64,000 nucleotides of DNA from Bifidobacterium pseudolongum subsp. globosum (GTDB lineage: Bacteria > Actinomycetota > Actinomycetes > Actinomycetales > Bifidobacteriaceae): positions 62,001 to 126,000 of the forward strand of contig NZ_JGZG01000005.1 of the NCBI RefSeq assembly GCF_000741295.1, read 5' to 3'. Of this stretch, positions 42,173-50,703 are shown in pieces. Both the position numbers and the translations under genes were made by a program. The notes under the pieces were generated by a model. It did no database searches. It saw nothing but the letters and a program-made list of their open reading frames with translations, and was not told the DNA's origin. The number at the start of each line of letters is the position of its first letter. The first letter of the stretch is position 1.

Positions 42173-43531
42173 ATGAGCGCACCCAATGCTGAAAAATGGC
42201 CGTTTTCCGGCCCCCAAGGCGAAGCGAACTACCACGCCGCACGCCGCGCCTACCCCGCACAGGCCATCGTGGACCTCGCCGCGATCCGCGACAACATGCG
42301 GCATCTGGTGGGTGTCGTCGGTGAATCCAGCGGCACGACCGAAGTCATGGGCGTGGTCAAGGCCGACGCCTACGGGCACGGGCTGGTTCCGGTCGCGCTC
42401 GCCGCGCTCGCGGGAGGCGCCACATGGCTTGGCACGGCGCAGGCGCGCGAGGCGCTGCTGCTGCGCGCCGCCGGCATCGGGCCCGACCGCGCGCACATCC
42501 TCACATGGGTCAACAATCCGCTGTGCGCGCCGTACGGTGAGCTGATCGCCAACAGCATCGACCTGTCCGTGGCCACGCTGACCGCCGTCGAACGCATCGC
42601 CGACGCGGCCCGCGCCACCGGCCTCACCGCCCGCGTGCATGTCAAAGTGGACACCGGCTTCGGGCGCAACGGCTTCACCCTCGAACAACTGCCCGAGGCC
42701 ATCGCCGCACTGCGCCCGCTCATCGACGAAGGCGTGCTCGACGTGGTGGGGCAGTGGAGCCACCTCGCCGTGGCCGACGCGCCGCAGGACGCCGGATTCG
42801 TGCACGAGACCGACATGCAGATCGAACGGTTCGAACGGTTCACGAGCGAACTGCGCGCCGGCGGCATCGACCCACGCGTGCGCCACCTGGCGAACACCGC
42901 GGCCACGCTCACGCGCCCGCAGATCCACTACGACCTGGTGCGCCCGGGCATAGCGCTGTACGGGTACGAGGCGGACCCGGCGATGGGCACGCCGGGCGAC
43001 TTTGGGCTCACCCCGGCCATGACGTTGCAGGCGCAGCTGAGCTCGGTCAAAGACGTGCCCGCAGGCAGCGGCCTGTCGTACGGCCGTGTCTACCTGACCG
43101 GCGAGCGCACGTCGGTCGCGATCGTACCGGTCGGGTACGCCGACGGTATCCACCGCTCCGCCTCCGGATTCGACGAGGCGGGCGCGCGCCACGAATACAA
43201 ACCCGGTGGCCCGCTGCGCGTCGACACCGCGTACGGTCCCAAGCTCATGCGCGTCAGCGGGCGCGTGTGCATGGACCAGTTCATCATCGACCTGCACGGC
43301 TCCGCGCGGGAACTCGGCGTGCACATCGGCGACACCGTGCGTTTGTTCGGCCCCGGCGCCGGCGAAGCGGCCGCCGAGCCGACCGCCGACGACTGGGCGC
43401 GCGCGGCCGACACAATCAGCTACGAGATCTTCACATGCCTGCGCAACCGCGTGCCGCGCCTGTATCTGCACGCGCGCAGTGTGCTGCCTCCAGAAGACGT
43501 GGCGCGCCTCGACCCGCAGTCGCTGCTGTAG
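42173..43531 (+). CDS. alr: Alanine racemase
   Basis: 452 residues. Fold-type III PLP enzyme with Lys63 in GVVKADAYGHGLVPVA, VDTGFGRNGF, HLANTAATL and the second active-site segment LSYGRVYLTGERTSVAIVP with GYADGIHRS, and RVCMDQFIIDL. It makes D-alanine for peptidoglycan. It is ~70 residues longer than typical Alr, due to an N-terminal extension (~30 residues) and inserts such as FDEAGARHEYKPGGP. No Shine-Dalgarno; CACAAT lies 7 nt before the ATG and may be a -10 box. Confidence 0.95.
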   Translation: MSAPNAEKWPFSGPQGEANYHAARRAYPAQAIVDLAAIRDNMRHLVGVVGESSGTTEVMGVVKADAYGHGLVPVALAALAGGATWLGTAQAREALLLRAAGIGPDRAHILTWVNNPLCAPYGELIANSIDLSVATLTAVERIADAARATGLTARVHVKVDTGFGRNGFTLEQLPEAIAALRPLIDEGVLDVVGQWSHLAVADAPQDAGFVHETDMQIERFERFTSELRAGGIDPRVRHLANTAATLTRPQIHYDLVRPGIALYGYEADPAMGTPGDFGLTPAMTLQAQLSSVKDVPAGSGLSYGRVYLTGERTSVAIVPVGYADGIHRSASGFDEAGARHEYKPGGPLRVDTAYGPKLMRVSGRVCMDQFIIDLHGSARELGVHIGDTVRLFGPGAGEAAAEPTADDWARAADTISYEIFTCLRNRVPRLYLHARSVLPPEDVARLDPQSLL

Positions 43532-43751
43532 GGGAGACCGTGCACGCCAGGCTGTGCGCCAAGGAGTGATGTGCAGTATCGCTATACCGGCACAAGGCAT
43601 GCGTATGGGCGGAATGCCTTGAGTATGGTGCTGGTTTGCCATTGAGGTCATCTCCGGAGGACAACCGTTTGTAAGTGTCCGGAATCCCTTGGTGGCAGTG
43701 GTATTCGCGACTCCTGTGGCATGTCAACTGTCCGGAATCACCTATTTTGTG

Positions 43752-43871
43752 TGATTTCGCCGTTTGCGTCGCTGTTTTCGCCGTTATCGTCATCAATCCG
43801 GCAAAAAAGTGACGGTAACGTCGAAAAGGGTGACACAAACGGCGAAAACAGTGACGCGAACGGCGAAACCA
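43752..43871. repeat. Cluster of 21-bp repeats, two inverted and three direct
   Basis: Three tandem units at 43809, 43830 and 43851 follow the pattern GTGAC-x-x-x-AACG-x-CGAAA plus 3-4 bases. Two units on the opposite strand cover 43752-43793. The outer parts form a 30-nt inverted repeat with two mismatches (43756-43785 and 43838-43867). Read as protein on the plus strand the units give heptads V-T-x-T-A-K-x, but no start codon or gene frames them. Confidence 0.8.
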
Positions 43872-43882
43872 CCATGGCCGGC

Positions 43883-44128
43883 TAGGCACCCTACGCGGTA
43901 TCGCCTTGGCCTTCCATCGTCGATGAGTGCATCCGCCGAAACCTCATCCACAGCAACCAGCTCAAAGGCATCCTCACCAGCTACCCTGAGAAGAGCCGCA
44001 TACACACATACTCCGGCAACGGGTACCGGGTGGGCCGCACGGCGCGTAAACTGAATTCCGGTTCATTACGGCATCCAGCTGCGGGTCTCGCCGTTACCCC
44101 ATTCTTCCGTTTTTCCACCACCCGTTGA
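43883..44128 (+). pseudogene. Possible coding remnant
   Basis: Directly after an in-frame TAG (43880-43882) a frame reads APYAVSPWPSIVDECIRRN, then LIHSNQLKGILTSYPEKSRI, and runs on to a stop near 44128. It has no start codon or ribosome-binding site. The helix-rich V-D-E-x-[IL]-R-R-x-L-I pattern resembles the mid-part of actinobacterial AbiEi/DUF559-type proteins. It is at best a fragment of a degraded gene. Confidence 0.3.
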
Positions 44129-44141
44129 AGAGGTGATACCT

Positions 44142-45413
44142 ATGACAGGGCACGAGACGCGCCGTGACTACAGCGCGCACGATGAGGAACGGTGGGCGCC
44201 GGAAGACCCCAAATCCGGCGACCGCACCGCGTTCGAACGCGACCGCGCGCGGCTGATCCACTCATCGGCGTTGCGCCGGCTCGGCGCGAAAAGCCAGATT
44301 CTCATGGCAGGCACCGACGACTTCGCGCGCACACGCCTGACCCACACGCTCGAAGTGGCGCAGATCGGCAGGCAGATCGCGCAGATGTTCGGCTGCGACC
44401 CCGACGTGGTGGATTGCGCGTGCCTGGCGCACGACCTGGGGCACCCGCCGTTCGGGCATAACGGCGAACATGCGCTCGCGCGCCTCGCCGAGCCGATTGG
44501 AGGATTCGAAGGCAACGCGCAGACCTTGCGGATTCTGACGCGCCTGGAGCCGAAGGTGTTCTTCCGTGACGGCCGTTCGGCGGGCGTCAACCTGACGCGT
44601 GCGTGCCTCGACGCCTCGGTCAAATACCCGTGGGACTACGCGCACGCAGACGACCACCCGAAAGGCGAACGGAGCCGCAAATTCGGCGTATACCCGGACG
44701 ATGAACCCGTGTTCCGCTGGTTGCGGCAGGGCGCGCCTGGCACGGCGACGCCGATGGAATGCCAAATCATGGATCTGAGCGACGACATCGCTTACAGCGT
44801 GCACGACGTGGAGGACGCGATCGCGACCGGCGCATGCGACCCGGCGCAGCTGCGCGACGCGCGCGTGCTCGACGCGGTCGTGGAGCAGATCCTGGCATGG
44901 TACGGCAGCCAATGGGACCCGGATGAGCTGCTCGCCGCGTTTGGACGCCTGCAGCGCCGCCACACGTTCCCCGAACGTTTCGATGGCTCTCGGCACGCGT
45001 TGGCGCAGCTCAAGAACGTGACGAGCGCACTGATCGGCACCTTCGCGCACAGCGTGGAGAACGCCACGCGCGACGCGTACGGCGCAGGGCCGCTCGTGCG
45101 CTACCGTGCGAAGGTGGTGGTACCGCCGCACACGCGTTACGAGATCCTGGCGCTCAAAGGCATCGCGGTGCACTTCCTGATGGAGCCGCGCGAACATTCG
45201 CCGTTGCATGGCGAAGAGCAGCGGATCATCACCGATTTGGTCGACGTGCTGATGGCGGACGCGCCGGAGCCGTCGCTCGCACTCGAACCGGTGTTCTGGG
45301 AGGATTGGGCGAACGCCGCAAGCGATGGCGAGCGGCTGCGCGTGGCGGTCGACCAGGTGGCGAGCCTGACCGACGGGTCGGCCATGACACTGCACGAACT
45401 GCTGTGCTCATAG
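44142..45413 (+). CDS. dgt: dGTP triphosphohydrolase (Dgt-like)
   Basis: 423 residues; ATG 44142 preceded by GAAGAGGTG. HD-domain metal motif: TRLTHTLEVAQIGRQIA (first His) then CLAHDLGHPPFGHNGE (HD and following His), and the later IMDLSDDIAYSVHDVEDA with the last Asp ligand. RAFERDRARLIHSSALRRLG near the N-terminus (written FERDRARLIHSSALRRL in the sequence) is the usual Dgt start. It cleaves dNTPs to nucleoside and triphosphate. It directly precedes dnaG, an association common in actinobacteria. Confidence 0.95.
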   Translation: MTGHETRRDYSAHDEERWAPEDPKSGDRTAFERDRARLIHSSALRRLGAKSQILMAGTDDFARTRLTHTLEVAQIGRQIAQMFGCDPDVVDCACLAHDLGHPPFGHNGEHALARLAEPIGGFEGNAQTLRILTRLEPKVFFRDGRSAGVNLTRACLDASVKYPWDYAHADDHPKGERSRKFGVYPDDEPVFRWLRQGAPGTATPMECQIMDLSDDIAYSVHDVEDAIATGACDPAQLRDARVLDAVVEQILAWYGSQWDPDELLAAFGRLQRRHTFPERFDGSRHALAQLKNVTSALIGTFAHSVENATRDAYGAGPLVRYRAKVVVPPHTRYEILALKGIAVHFLMEPREHSPLHGEEQRIITDLVDVLMADAPEPSLALEPVFWEDWANAASDGERLRVAVDQVASLTDGSAMTLHELLCS

Positions 45414-45463
45414 CGGGCCACGGCGGCTGCTTCCACGGGCGTTGTGCCGTGTGGGGCGCCTGA

Positions 45464-45476
45464 TATGCTGTGCACC
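45464..45476 (+). promoter_or_regulatory. Candidate leaderless -10 box of dnaG
   Basis: TATGCT (45464-45469) lies 7 nt before ATG 45477, with no Shine-Dalgarno between. Identical box and spacing to glmS. Confidence 0.5.
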
Positions 45477-47528
45477 ATGGCGGGCATGATTCACAAAGAA
45501 GACATTGAGAAAGTACGCAACGCGGCCGATTTGCACGAGATCGTCTCCGCCACCGTGGCGTTGAAGTCCTCCGGCATCGGGTCGTATGTGGGCCTGTGCC
45601 CGTTCCACGACGAAAAGACCCCGAGCTTCAGCGTGCGCCCGGCGATGGGCGTGTGGCACTGCTTCGGCTGCGGCCGCAGCGGCGACGTGTTCAAATACGT
45701 CGAAGAGCAGGAGAACATCGATTTCCGCGAGGCGGTGGAGCTGCTCGCCGACCGCTACCACATCGAGCTGCATTACGACAAGACCGGCAATGCGCCCGAA
45801 ACCAAAGGCTCCAAGCGCACGCGCCTGCTTGAGGCGAACGAGGAGGCCCAGCGGTTCTTTGTGGCACAGCTGGTGACCGACGAGGCGCTGCCCGCCCGCA
45901 AACTGCTCGCCGGCCGTGATTTTTCGCAGGCCGACTGCGCGCGGTTCGGCTGCGGCTACGCGCCGCGCGGATGGGACAATCTGGTGCGCCACTTGGCCAA
46001 CAAGGGGTTCACGCAGCAGGAGATGCTCGACGCCGGTTTGGCCCGCCAAGGCCAGCGGGGCGTGTACGACTATTTCCGCGGGCGTGTGACGTGGCCGATC
46101 CGCGACTCCACTGGCCGCACTTTGGGATTCGGCGCGCGCAAGCTGTATGACGACGACCAGATCAACGCGAAATACATCAATACGCCGGACACGCAGCTCT
46201 ACCACAAGAACCAGGTGCTCTACGGCATCGACCTAGCCAAGAAGCAGATCGTGGACAAACGCCAGGTGGTGATCGTGGAGGGCTACACCGACGTGATGGC
46301 CATGCACTTGGCGGGCGTCGACACCGCGATCGCCACATGCGGCACCGCGTTCGGCGACGAGCACGCCAAGATCGTGCGCCGTCTGATCGCCGACGATTCG
46401 CTCGGCGCGGTGCAGTTGCGCGGCCCGCTCAATGTGGAAGGCCAGCAGCTGAGCTCGCGCATCGTCTTCACTTTCGACGGTGACGCGGCCGGTCAGAAGG
46501 CCGCGCTGCACGCCTTCGGCCTCGACTCGTCGTTCCTCACGCAGACTTTCGTGGCCGTGGCGCCGGACAACCTCGACCCGTGCGACCTGCGCATCGAACG
46601 CGGCAACGACGCGCTGCGCCAGCTCATCGCCAATGCGAAACCGCTGTTCGACTTCGTGATCGACACGGCGATCGACCGCTTCGCCACCGCCTACACCACC
46701 GGTCAGATGGGCGCCGTCAAGGCGGTAGCGCCGCTCATCGCGCAGATCCGCGACGAATCATTGTGGGACCTCTACGCGCGCAAGGTGGCGCGGCGCATCG
46801 GCGTGGAGCTCGACGTGCTGCGCCACGAGGTGCGCGCGGCGCGCCGGCAGCTGCGTGTGCGCGGCGACGACGCATACGCGCCGAAACGCCGCTACGAACA
46901 GAGCGAACGCGAGCAGCGTGCGCCCGCACCCGAACAGGCGCGCCGCATGGAGGCGGCGAACGCGCAACGGCAGTCGTTCTACCGCATCCAGGACCCCGTG
47001 TTCATCTGCGAGCAACAGTTCATGGCCACGCTGATCCAGATTCCGCGCGCGATCAACCCCGAGCTGTTCCGCGCGCTGACGGTGCACTGCTTCCAGACGC
47101 CCGTGTTCCAGACCCTGTTCCAGGCGGTCGAAGTGGCGGGCGGCCTGCCGGTCGAATCGATCTCGCAAGGGCTGTGGCTGCACAACCTCACCAAGGCCGG
47201 CGGTCCCATGCTCTCGTCCGCGATCACCGAACTCGCGGTGATGCCGCTGCCGCTGCTGATGCCGGCCAACGCCACGCACAACGACGAGCACGGCGCTCCG
47301 GCCGCGCAGCCGCTGCGCGAGGCGAGCGCCGAAGAGCGGCAGTACGCCAACCAACTGCTCGCCAAACTGCTCGACGTGGGGTACATGCGCCGCATCGACG
47401 CCACCAAACACCGCATGGCGCGCACGGCGGACACGCAGGAGCAGATCAGGCTGCTTTCGGTGATCACCGAGACCGAAAAGGAACGCAAGGACCTGCAATC
47501 ACGGATCTTCGGCGGCAACATCGGCTAG
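45477..47528 (+). CDS. dnaG: DNA primase
   Basis: 683 residues. Zinc-binding CHC2 domain at the N-terminus (LCPFHDEKTPSFSVRP then WHCFGCGRSGDVFKYVEE), catalytic core with RVTWPIRDSTGRTLGFGARK, and TOPRIM strands VVIVEGYTDVMAMHLAG and RIVFTFDGDAAGQKAAL. The C-terminal ~200 residues form the DnaB-binding/helical part. A short insertion (DDSLGAVQLRGPLNVEGQQL) interrupts TOPRIM, as in some actinobacteria. Start at ATG 45477 fits a leaderless message; ATG 45486 (MIHKEDIEKV) is the alternative. Confidence 0.96.
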   Translation: MAGMIHKEDIEKVRNAADLHEIVSATVALKSSGIGSYVGLCPFHDEKTPSFSVRPAMGVWHCFGCGRSGDVFKYVEEQENIDFREAVELLADRYHIELHYDKTGNAPETKGSKRTRLLEANEEAQRFFVAQLVTDEALPARKLLAGRDFSQADCARFGCGYAPRGWDNLVRHLANKGFTQQEMLDAGLARQGQRGVYDYFRGRVTWPIRDSTGRTLGFGARKLYDDDQINAKYINTPDTQLYHKNQVLYGIDLAKKQIVDKRQVVIVEGYTDVMAMHLAGVDTAIATCGTAFGDEHAKIVRRLIADDSLGAVQLRGPLNVEGQQLSSRIVFTFDGDAAGQKAALHAFGLDSSFLTQTFVAVAPDNLDPCDLRIERGNDALRQLIANAKPLFDFVIDTAIDRFATAYTTGQMGAVKAVAPLIAQIRDESLWDLYARKVARRIGVELDVLRHEVRAARRQLRVRGDDAYAPKRRYEQSEREQRAPAPEQARRMEAANAQRQSFYRIQDPVFICEQQFMATLIQIPRAINPELFRALTVHCFQTPVFQTLFQAVEVAGGLPVESISQGLWLHNLTKAGGPMLSSAITELAVMPLPLLMPANATHNDEHGAPAAQPLREASAEERQYANQLLAKLLDVGYMRRIDATKHRMARTADTQEQIRLLSVITETEKERKDLQSRIFGGNIG

Positions 47529-47586
47529 GGTGCGCATTGGGCGAACGGTCGGAAACCAACGGCAATGATTCCAAGAGCTCACGGGG

Positions 47587-47634
47587 TGCAATGGGCGTGC
47601 GCGGTCGGACAGGTGACCACGCCGAACCATTGCA
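47587..47634 (+). terminator. Dyad downstream of dnaG
   Basis: TGCAATGGGCGTG and its near complement CACGCCGAACCATTGCA pair around a ~20-nt loop, 59 nt after the dnaG stop and 55 nt before the permease gene. Likely terminator; the following TTGCAA-CGGCGG-CTTTTCGTG-TAGGAT could be the permease promoter. Confidence 0.55.
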
Positions 47635-47689
47635 ACGGCGGCTTTTCGTGTAGGATGGTACCGTTTTACACATTCTTCCTGGAGGCTGA

Positions 47690-48883
47690 ATGCGGCAACG
47701 GGTGCTGACCTTCCTGCGGAGCGAGACCATTCTGATCGTCGCGACGCTTCTGGCAATAATATCCTGTTTCATCGTGTCGCCCGACGGGCAGTATGGCGGC
47801 TATGTGCACGTCAGCACGATCTCGCAGCTCGTGTGCCTCATGCTTGTGGTGGTCGGGTTCCAGCGCATCGGCGTGTTCCGCATCATCGGGTCGAGTCTGC
47901 TCCACCGCGTGCACACGGCGCGCGGTGTGGTGCTCACGTTCATCGCGCTCACGTTCATCTCGGCCATGTTCATCACGAACGACGTGGCGTTGCTCACCTT
48001 CGTGCCGTTCGCGCTCGCCGTGCTGGTGATGGCGCATATGGAAGACAAGGCGATCATCGTGTGCGCGCTCATGACGGTCGCTGCCAACACCGGCAGCATG
48101 CTCACGCCGGTCGGCAACGCGCACAACCTGTATTTCAAGGCGCTCACCGGCATGTCCACTGGGCACTTCCTGCGCATCATGGCGCCGTATTCCATTCTTG
48201 CGGCCGTGCTGCTCGTCGTCGTCACCTGCGTGGTGTTCCGCGGCCGGCGCATCGCCGAATTCGATGGCATGGACAGCAAGGGGTTCGAACGCGGCGTGCT
48301 CGCCCCGGACCCGGCGCGCCACCAGCCCGACGAGATCAAGGTGACCGGTTACGGCGCCGGCTATGGTGGCTGGCGGGCGATCGTGTACACGGGCGTGTTC
48401 GTGGTGTGCGTGCTTGCGGTGAGTGACATGGTGCCGCTGTGGGTCATGTGCGTGGTCACGTTCGTGGCGATGGTCGTCTGCGACCGCGGGTCGTTCCGCC
48501 ATGCCGATTGGGCGCTGCCGCTCACCTTCATCATGTTCTTCGTCTTCATCGGCAACATGAAGCGTGTGCCGGAGTTTGCGGGTATCGCGCAGGCGTTCGT
48601 GGGCCAGCATCCGCTCGAAGTCTCCATCATCTCAAGCCAGATCATCAGCAACGTGCCGGCGAGCCTGTTGCTCTCCGGTTTCTGCGACCAGTGGGTGCCG
48701 CTGATCATCGGCACCAACATCGGCGGCATGGGCACGCTGATCGCCTCGATGGCCTCGTTGATCACCTACAAGAACTACACGCGCCAATACCCGCGGCAGA
48801 AGGGGCGCTACCTTGGCGTGTACACGGCGGTCAGCGTGATGTTCCTGCTGTTGATGTACGGTCTGGCCGTCATCATCGAATAG
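47690..48883 (+). CDS. SLC13/ArsB-type anion permease
   Basis: 397 residues; ATG with CTGGAGG 5 nt upstream. About ten membrane helices. The ion-transporter signatures are FISAMFITNDVALLTFVPF (first half) and SQIISNVPASLLLSGF (second half), with NTGSMLTPVGNAHNLYF after the first, as in CitM, NhaD and ArsB-like carriers. The centre holds a ~50-residue charged cytoplasmic loop (FDGMDSKGFERG). Substrate cannot be stated; di- or tricarboxylates, sulfate or arsenite are the family options. The last 11 bases overlap the convergent YbaK gene. Confidence 0.85.
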   Translation: MRQRVLTFLRSETILIVATLLAIISCFIVSPDGQYGGYVHVSTISQLVCLMLVVVGFQRIGVFRIIGSSLLHRVHTARGVVLTFIALTFISAMFITNDVALLTFVPFALAVLVMAHMEDKAIIVCALMTVAANTGSMLTPVGNAHNLYFKALTGMSTGHFLRIMAPYSILAAVLLVVVTCVVFRGRRIAEFDGMDSKGFERGVLAPDPARHQPDEIKVTGYGAGYGGWRAIVYTGVFVVCVLAVSDMVPLWVMCVVTFVAMVVCDRGSFRHADWALPLTFIMFFVFIGNMKRVPEFAGIAQAFVGQHPLEVSIISSQIISNVPASLLLSGFCDQWVPLIIGTNIGGMGTLIASMASLITYKNYTRQYPRQKGRYLGVYTAVSVMFLLLMYGLAVIIE

Positions 48884-49412
48884 CCGGCAGCGCCAGCACG
48901 CGCGGCCCGTCCTGCGGGGACAGCGCCTTGGCCACGGTGGGCAGTGCCGCCGCAGGGAAGAGCACCGTGCGCGTGTTGCCTCCGGCGGCGAACCCGATAT
49001 CACCCTGTACTCCGGCGACCGCCTCGTCGATGACCAGGTGGATCGACTGGGCGTGGGGATTGTGGAGCAGGCCGAGCATCGATGCACAGCCCGGGTCGGC
49101 GCCGAGCGTCTCGCGCATCGTCTCGGCCGGCGCGAAGCTCAGTCGTGTGGAGCCGAGTGCGCGGGCGAGCCCTTTGAGGTCGAGCCTCGTGTCGCCGAAC
49201 GCCACCACAAGATACAGGTCGCCATGGGTGTCGCGCAGCAACAGGTTCTTCACGAGGTGCTCGGGCGGCACGCCCATGAGTTCCGCAACGCCGTGATCAA
49301 TGCCGTCTTGCACGGTGAACAGCGGCGCATGCTCCACCGTGCGACACGGCACGTCGAGGCCCTCGACGAACGCCGCATAATCAGTGTGGCTGTGGTCGTT
49401 CGATGCGTCCAT
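48873..49412 (-). CDS. YbaK/ProX-type aminoacyl-tRNA deacylase
   Basis: 179 residues from ATG 49412. Family pattern: CRTVEHAPLFTVQDGIDHG, GVPPEHLVKNLLLRD (catalytic Lys), YLVVAFGDTRLDLKGLARAL, and LGLLHNPHAQSIHLVIDEAV then GGNTRTVLF. The N-P-x-x-x-x-L-V-I-D arrangement is closest to the PrdX/ProXp type that removes alanine wrongly charged to tRNA-Pro. A textbook TATGAT lies 7 nt upstream of the ATG with no Shine-Dalgarno, so a leaderless start is likely. A tRNA gene lies just upstream on the same strand. Confidence 0.9.
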   Translation of the reverse strand: MDASNDHSHTDYAAFVEGLDVPCRTVEHAPLFTVQDGIDHGVAELMGVPPEHLVKNLLLRDTHGDLYLVVAFGDTRLDLKGLARALGSTRLSFAPAETMRETLGADPGCASMLGLLHNPHAQSIHLVIDEAVAGVQGDIGFAAGGNTRTVLFPAAALPTVAKALSPQDGPRVLALPAIR

Positions 49413-49419
49413 ACCCGCC

Positions 49420-49425
49420 ATCATA
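49420..49425 (-). promoter_or_regulatory. Candidate leaderless -10 box of the YbaK gene
   Basis: TATGAT on the minus strand, 7 nt before ATG 49412; best match to consensus among the leaderless candidates in this window. Confidence 0.5.
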
Positions 49426-49472
49426 GCCAAGGCCCGGCCCGCCTTGGGTGCGGGCCGGGCCTTGGGCACGGG

Positions 49473-49545
49473 TGCCTCCAGCCGGACTCGAACCGGCAAC
49501 CTGCGGATTAGAAGGCCGACGCTCTATCCATTGAGCTATGGAGGC
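49473..49545 (-). tRNA. tRNA-Arg (anticodon TCT)
   Basis: 73 nt on the minus strand. Acceptor stem GCCTCCA/TGGAGGC, D arm GCTCAATGGATAGAGC, anticodon loop CTTCTAA with anticodon TCT at 49510-49512, T arm GCCGGTTCGAGTCCGGC. The anticodon stem pairs imperfectly at its ends. CCA is not encoded (the next bases are CCC). Decodes AGA/AGG, rare in this GC-rich genome. Confidence 0.92.
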
Positions 49546-49591
49546 AACGTATAGCTACGCTACTAGGCTCGTTGGACGCGCCGCACCCGGT

Positions 49592-50038
49592 TCAGCGGCC
49601 GTCGCGGCGCGCCTGCCGGCGTTTGAGCTGCGCGTTCATCTTGCGCACATTGCCACGGAACACGAACCCACAGATCGCGCTGATGACGGCGGTGCAGGCA
49701 AGCATGGCCACGATGGACCAGACCACGGCGGAAGCGCCATATTGCCGTGGAATCCAGCCCATCCACCATGCCGCCGCCGTGTACAGCAGCGTGCCGGGCA
49801 CCAGTGCGATCAGCGCCTTGGCCCATGTGGCGAGCCGGTCGTTGGTCCAGACCACCGCAGGCGCACCGTAGCCGATGCCGCACAACAGCACGACGCCGAA
49901 CTGCTTGACGAGCATCGCGCCCGTCTCACCGCCCATCGCCAGACCGGCCACAGCGGAGAACGCCATGGCGAGGAACGCCGCGATGCCGATGCCTGTGGCC
50001 GTGTAGACAGCCATCGTCTTGCCAATGGTGTGATTCAT
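49592..50038 (-). CDS. DUF3021-family membrane protein
   Basis: 148 residues with four hydrophobic helices and a basic C-terminal tail (MNAQLKRRQARRDGR); ATG preceded by AAGGAGTC. The compact four-helix layout and its place 41 nt downstream of a LytTR regulator match the DUF3021 partners of LytTR regulatory systems. In related streptococcal pairs the membrane protein holds the LytTR factor inactive until a signal is sensed. That function is inferred for this gene. Confidence 0.8.
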   Translation of the reverse strand: MNHTIGKTMAVYTATGIGIAAFLAMAFSAVAGLAMGGETGAMLVKQFGVVLLCGIGYGAPAVVWTNDRLATWAKALIALVPGTLLYTAAAWWMGWIPRQYGASAVVWSIVAMLACTAVISAICGFVFRGNVRKMNAQLKRRQARRDGR

Positions 50039-50079
50039 GATGACTCCTTAGATGCAGTGGGGAAGGTGGTGCGCGCCCG

Positions 50080-50562
50080 TCATGCGCGCCCCATGCCGAT
50101 CGCCTGTTTGAACGCGCCCAGAAAACGCCGCGAGATCCATTCCACCGACCCGTCGACCATCTGCACGCTGAGCGCGCCGCCGAACCCCGGTTCGATGCGG
50201 TCGATCGCGTCGATGTTCACGATCGCGGATTTGCTGATGCGCACGAACCCCTCGCCGAGCGTGGATTCCAATTCGTAGAGCCGGTTGTTCGACCGCAGTT
50301 CGCCTTTGGCTGTGATGAGCTGCACGTGACCGCCGTCCATGTGCGCGATGTACACGTCGGCCACCGGCACCACGACGATGCTGCGGCCGCGCGTGCCGAC
50401 AACGGCGTTGCGCGGGCCCGGCTGCAGTTCCACGACGGTAGAATCGCCGCCGATGCCGGCGAGCGCGTCGACCGCTTGCTGCAGTTCCTCGGTGAGCGCG
50501 CGGGCGCTGATGCGCGCGTGGTCGGCCTCAATCGTGGGCCTGATCGACAGTTCGACTCGCAC
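50080..50562 (-). CDS. LytTR-domain transcription regulator
   Basis: 160 residues; GTG start with AGGAGGA. An N-terminal ~60 residues of unknown fold precede a LytTR DNA-binding domain: VPVADVYIAHMDGGHVQLI, YELESTLGEGFVRISKSAIVN, and IDRIEPGFGGALSVQM then SRRFLGAFKQAIG. There is no receiver domain, so it is not a response regulator but a stand-alone LytTR factor, presumably controlled by the DUF3021 membrane protein encoded next. Regulons are often autoregulatory or linked to competence/bacteriocins. Confidence 0.92.
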   Translation of the reverse strand: MRVELSIRPTIEADHARISARALTEELQQAVDALAGIGGDSTVVELQPGPRNAVVGTRGRSIVVVPVADVYIAHMDGGHVQLITAKGELRSNNRLYELESTLGEGFVRISKSAIVNIDAIDRIEPGFGGALSVQMVDGSVEWISRRFLGAFKQAIGMGRA

Positions 50563-50703
50563 GATTCCTCCTCTCTTGCGGGCTATGCCTCGGCAAGAGC
50601 CAATCTACCGCCGTGGCGCGTTGCGACCCGCGCGCGTGCCGGCAAGCGGTCGGTTTGGCGCGGTAAGCGGTAGGGGAGTGCACTTGAAGTGCGGGTATGC
50701 GGT

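Larger units (their letters stand above)
43532..44141. other. Gene-poor region between alr and dgt
   Basis: 610 bases. Holds a cluster of 21-bp repeats in inverted arrangement (43752-43871), two TGTCCGGAATC boxes (43677 and ~43731) and a decayed coding fragment (about 43883-44128). I see no intact gene. Confidence 0.6.

Noticed and set aside
43752..43871. CRISPR array
   Set aside because: Units are contiguous 21-mers without spacers and partly inverted; no cas genes nearby.
43764..44054. Protein made from the 21-bp repeats (V-T-x-T-A-K heptads)
   Set aside because: No ribosome-binding site, no conserved flanking domain; the repeats are also inverted, which does not fit a coding array.
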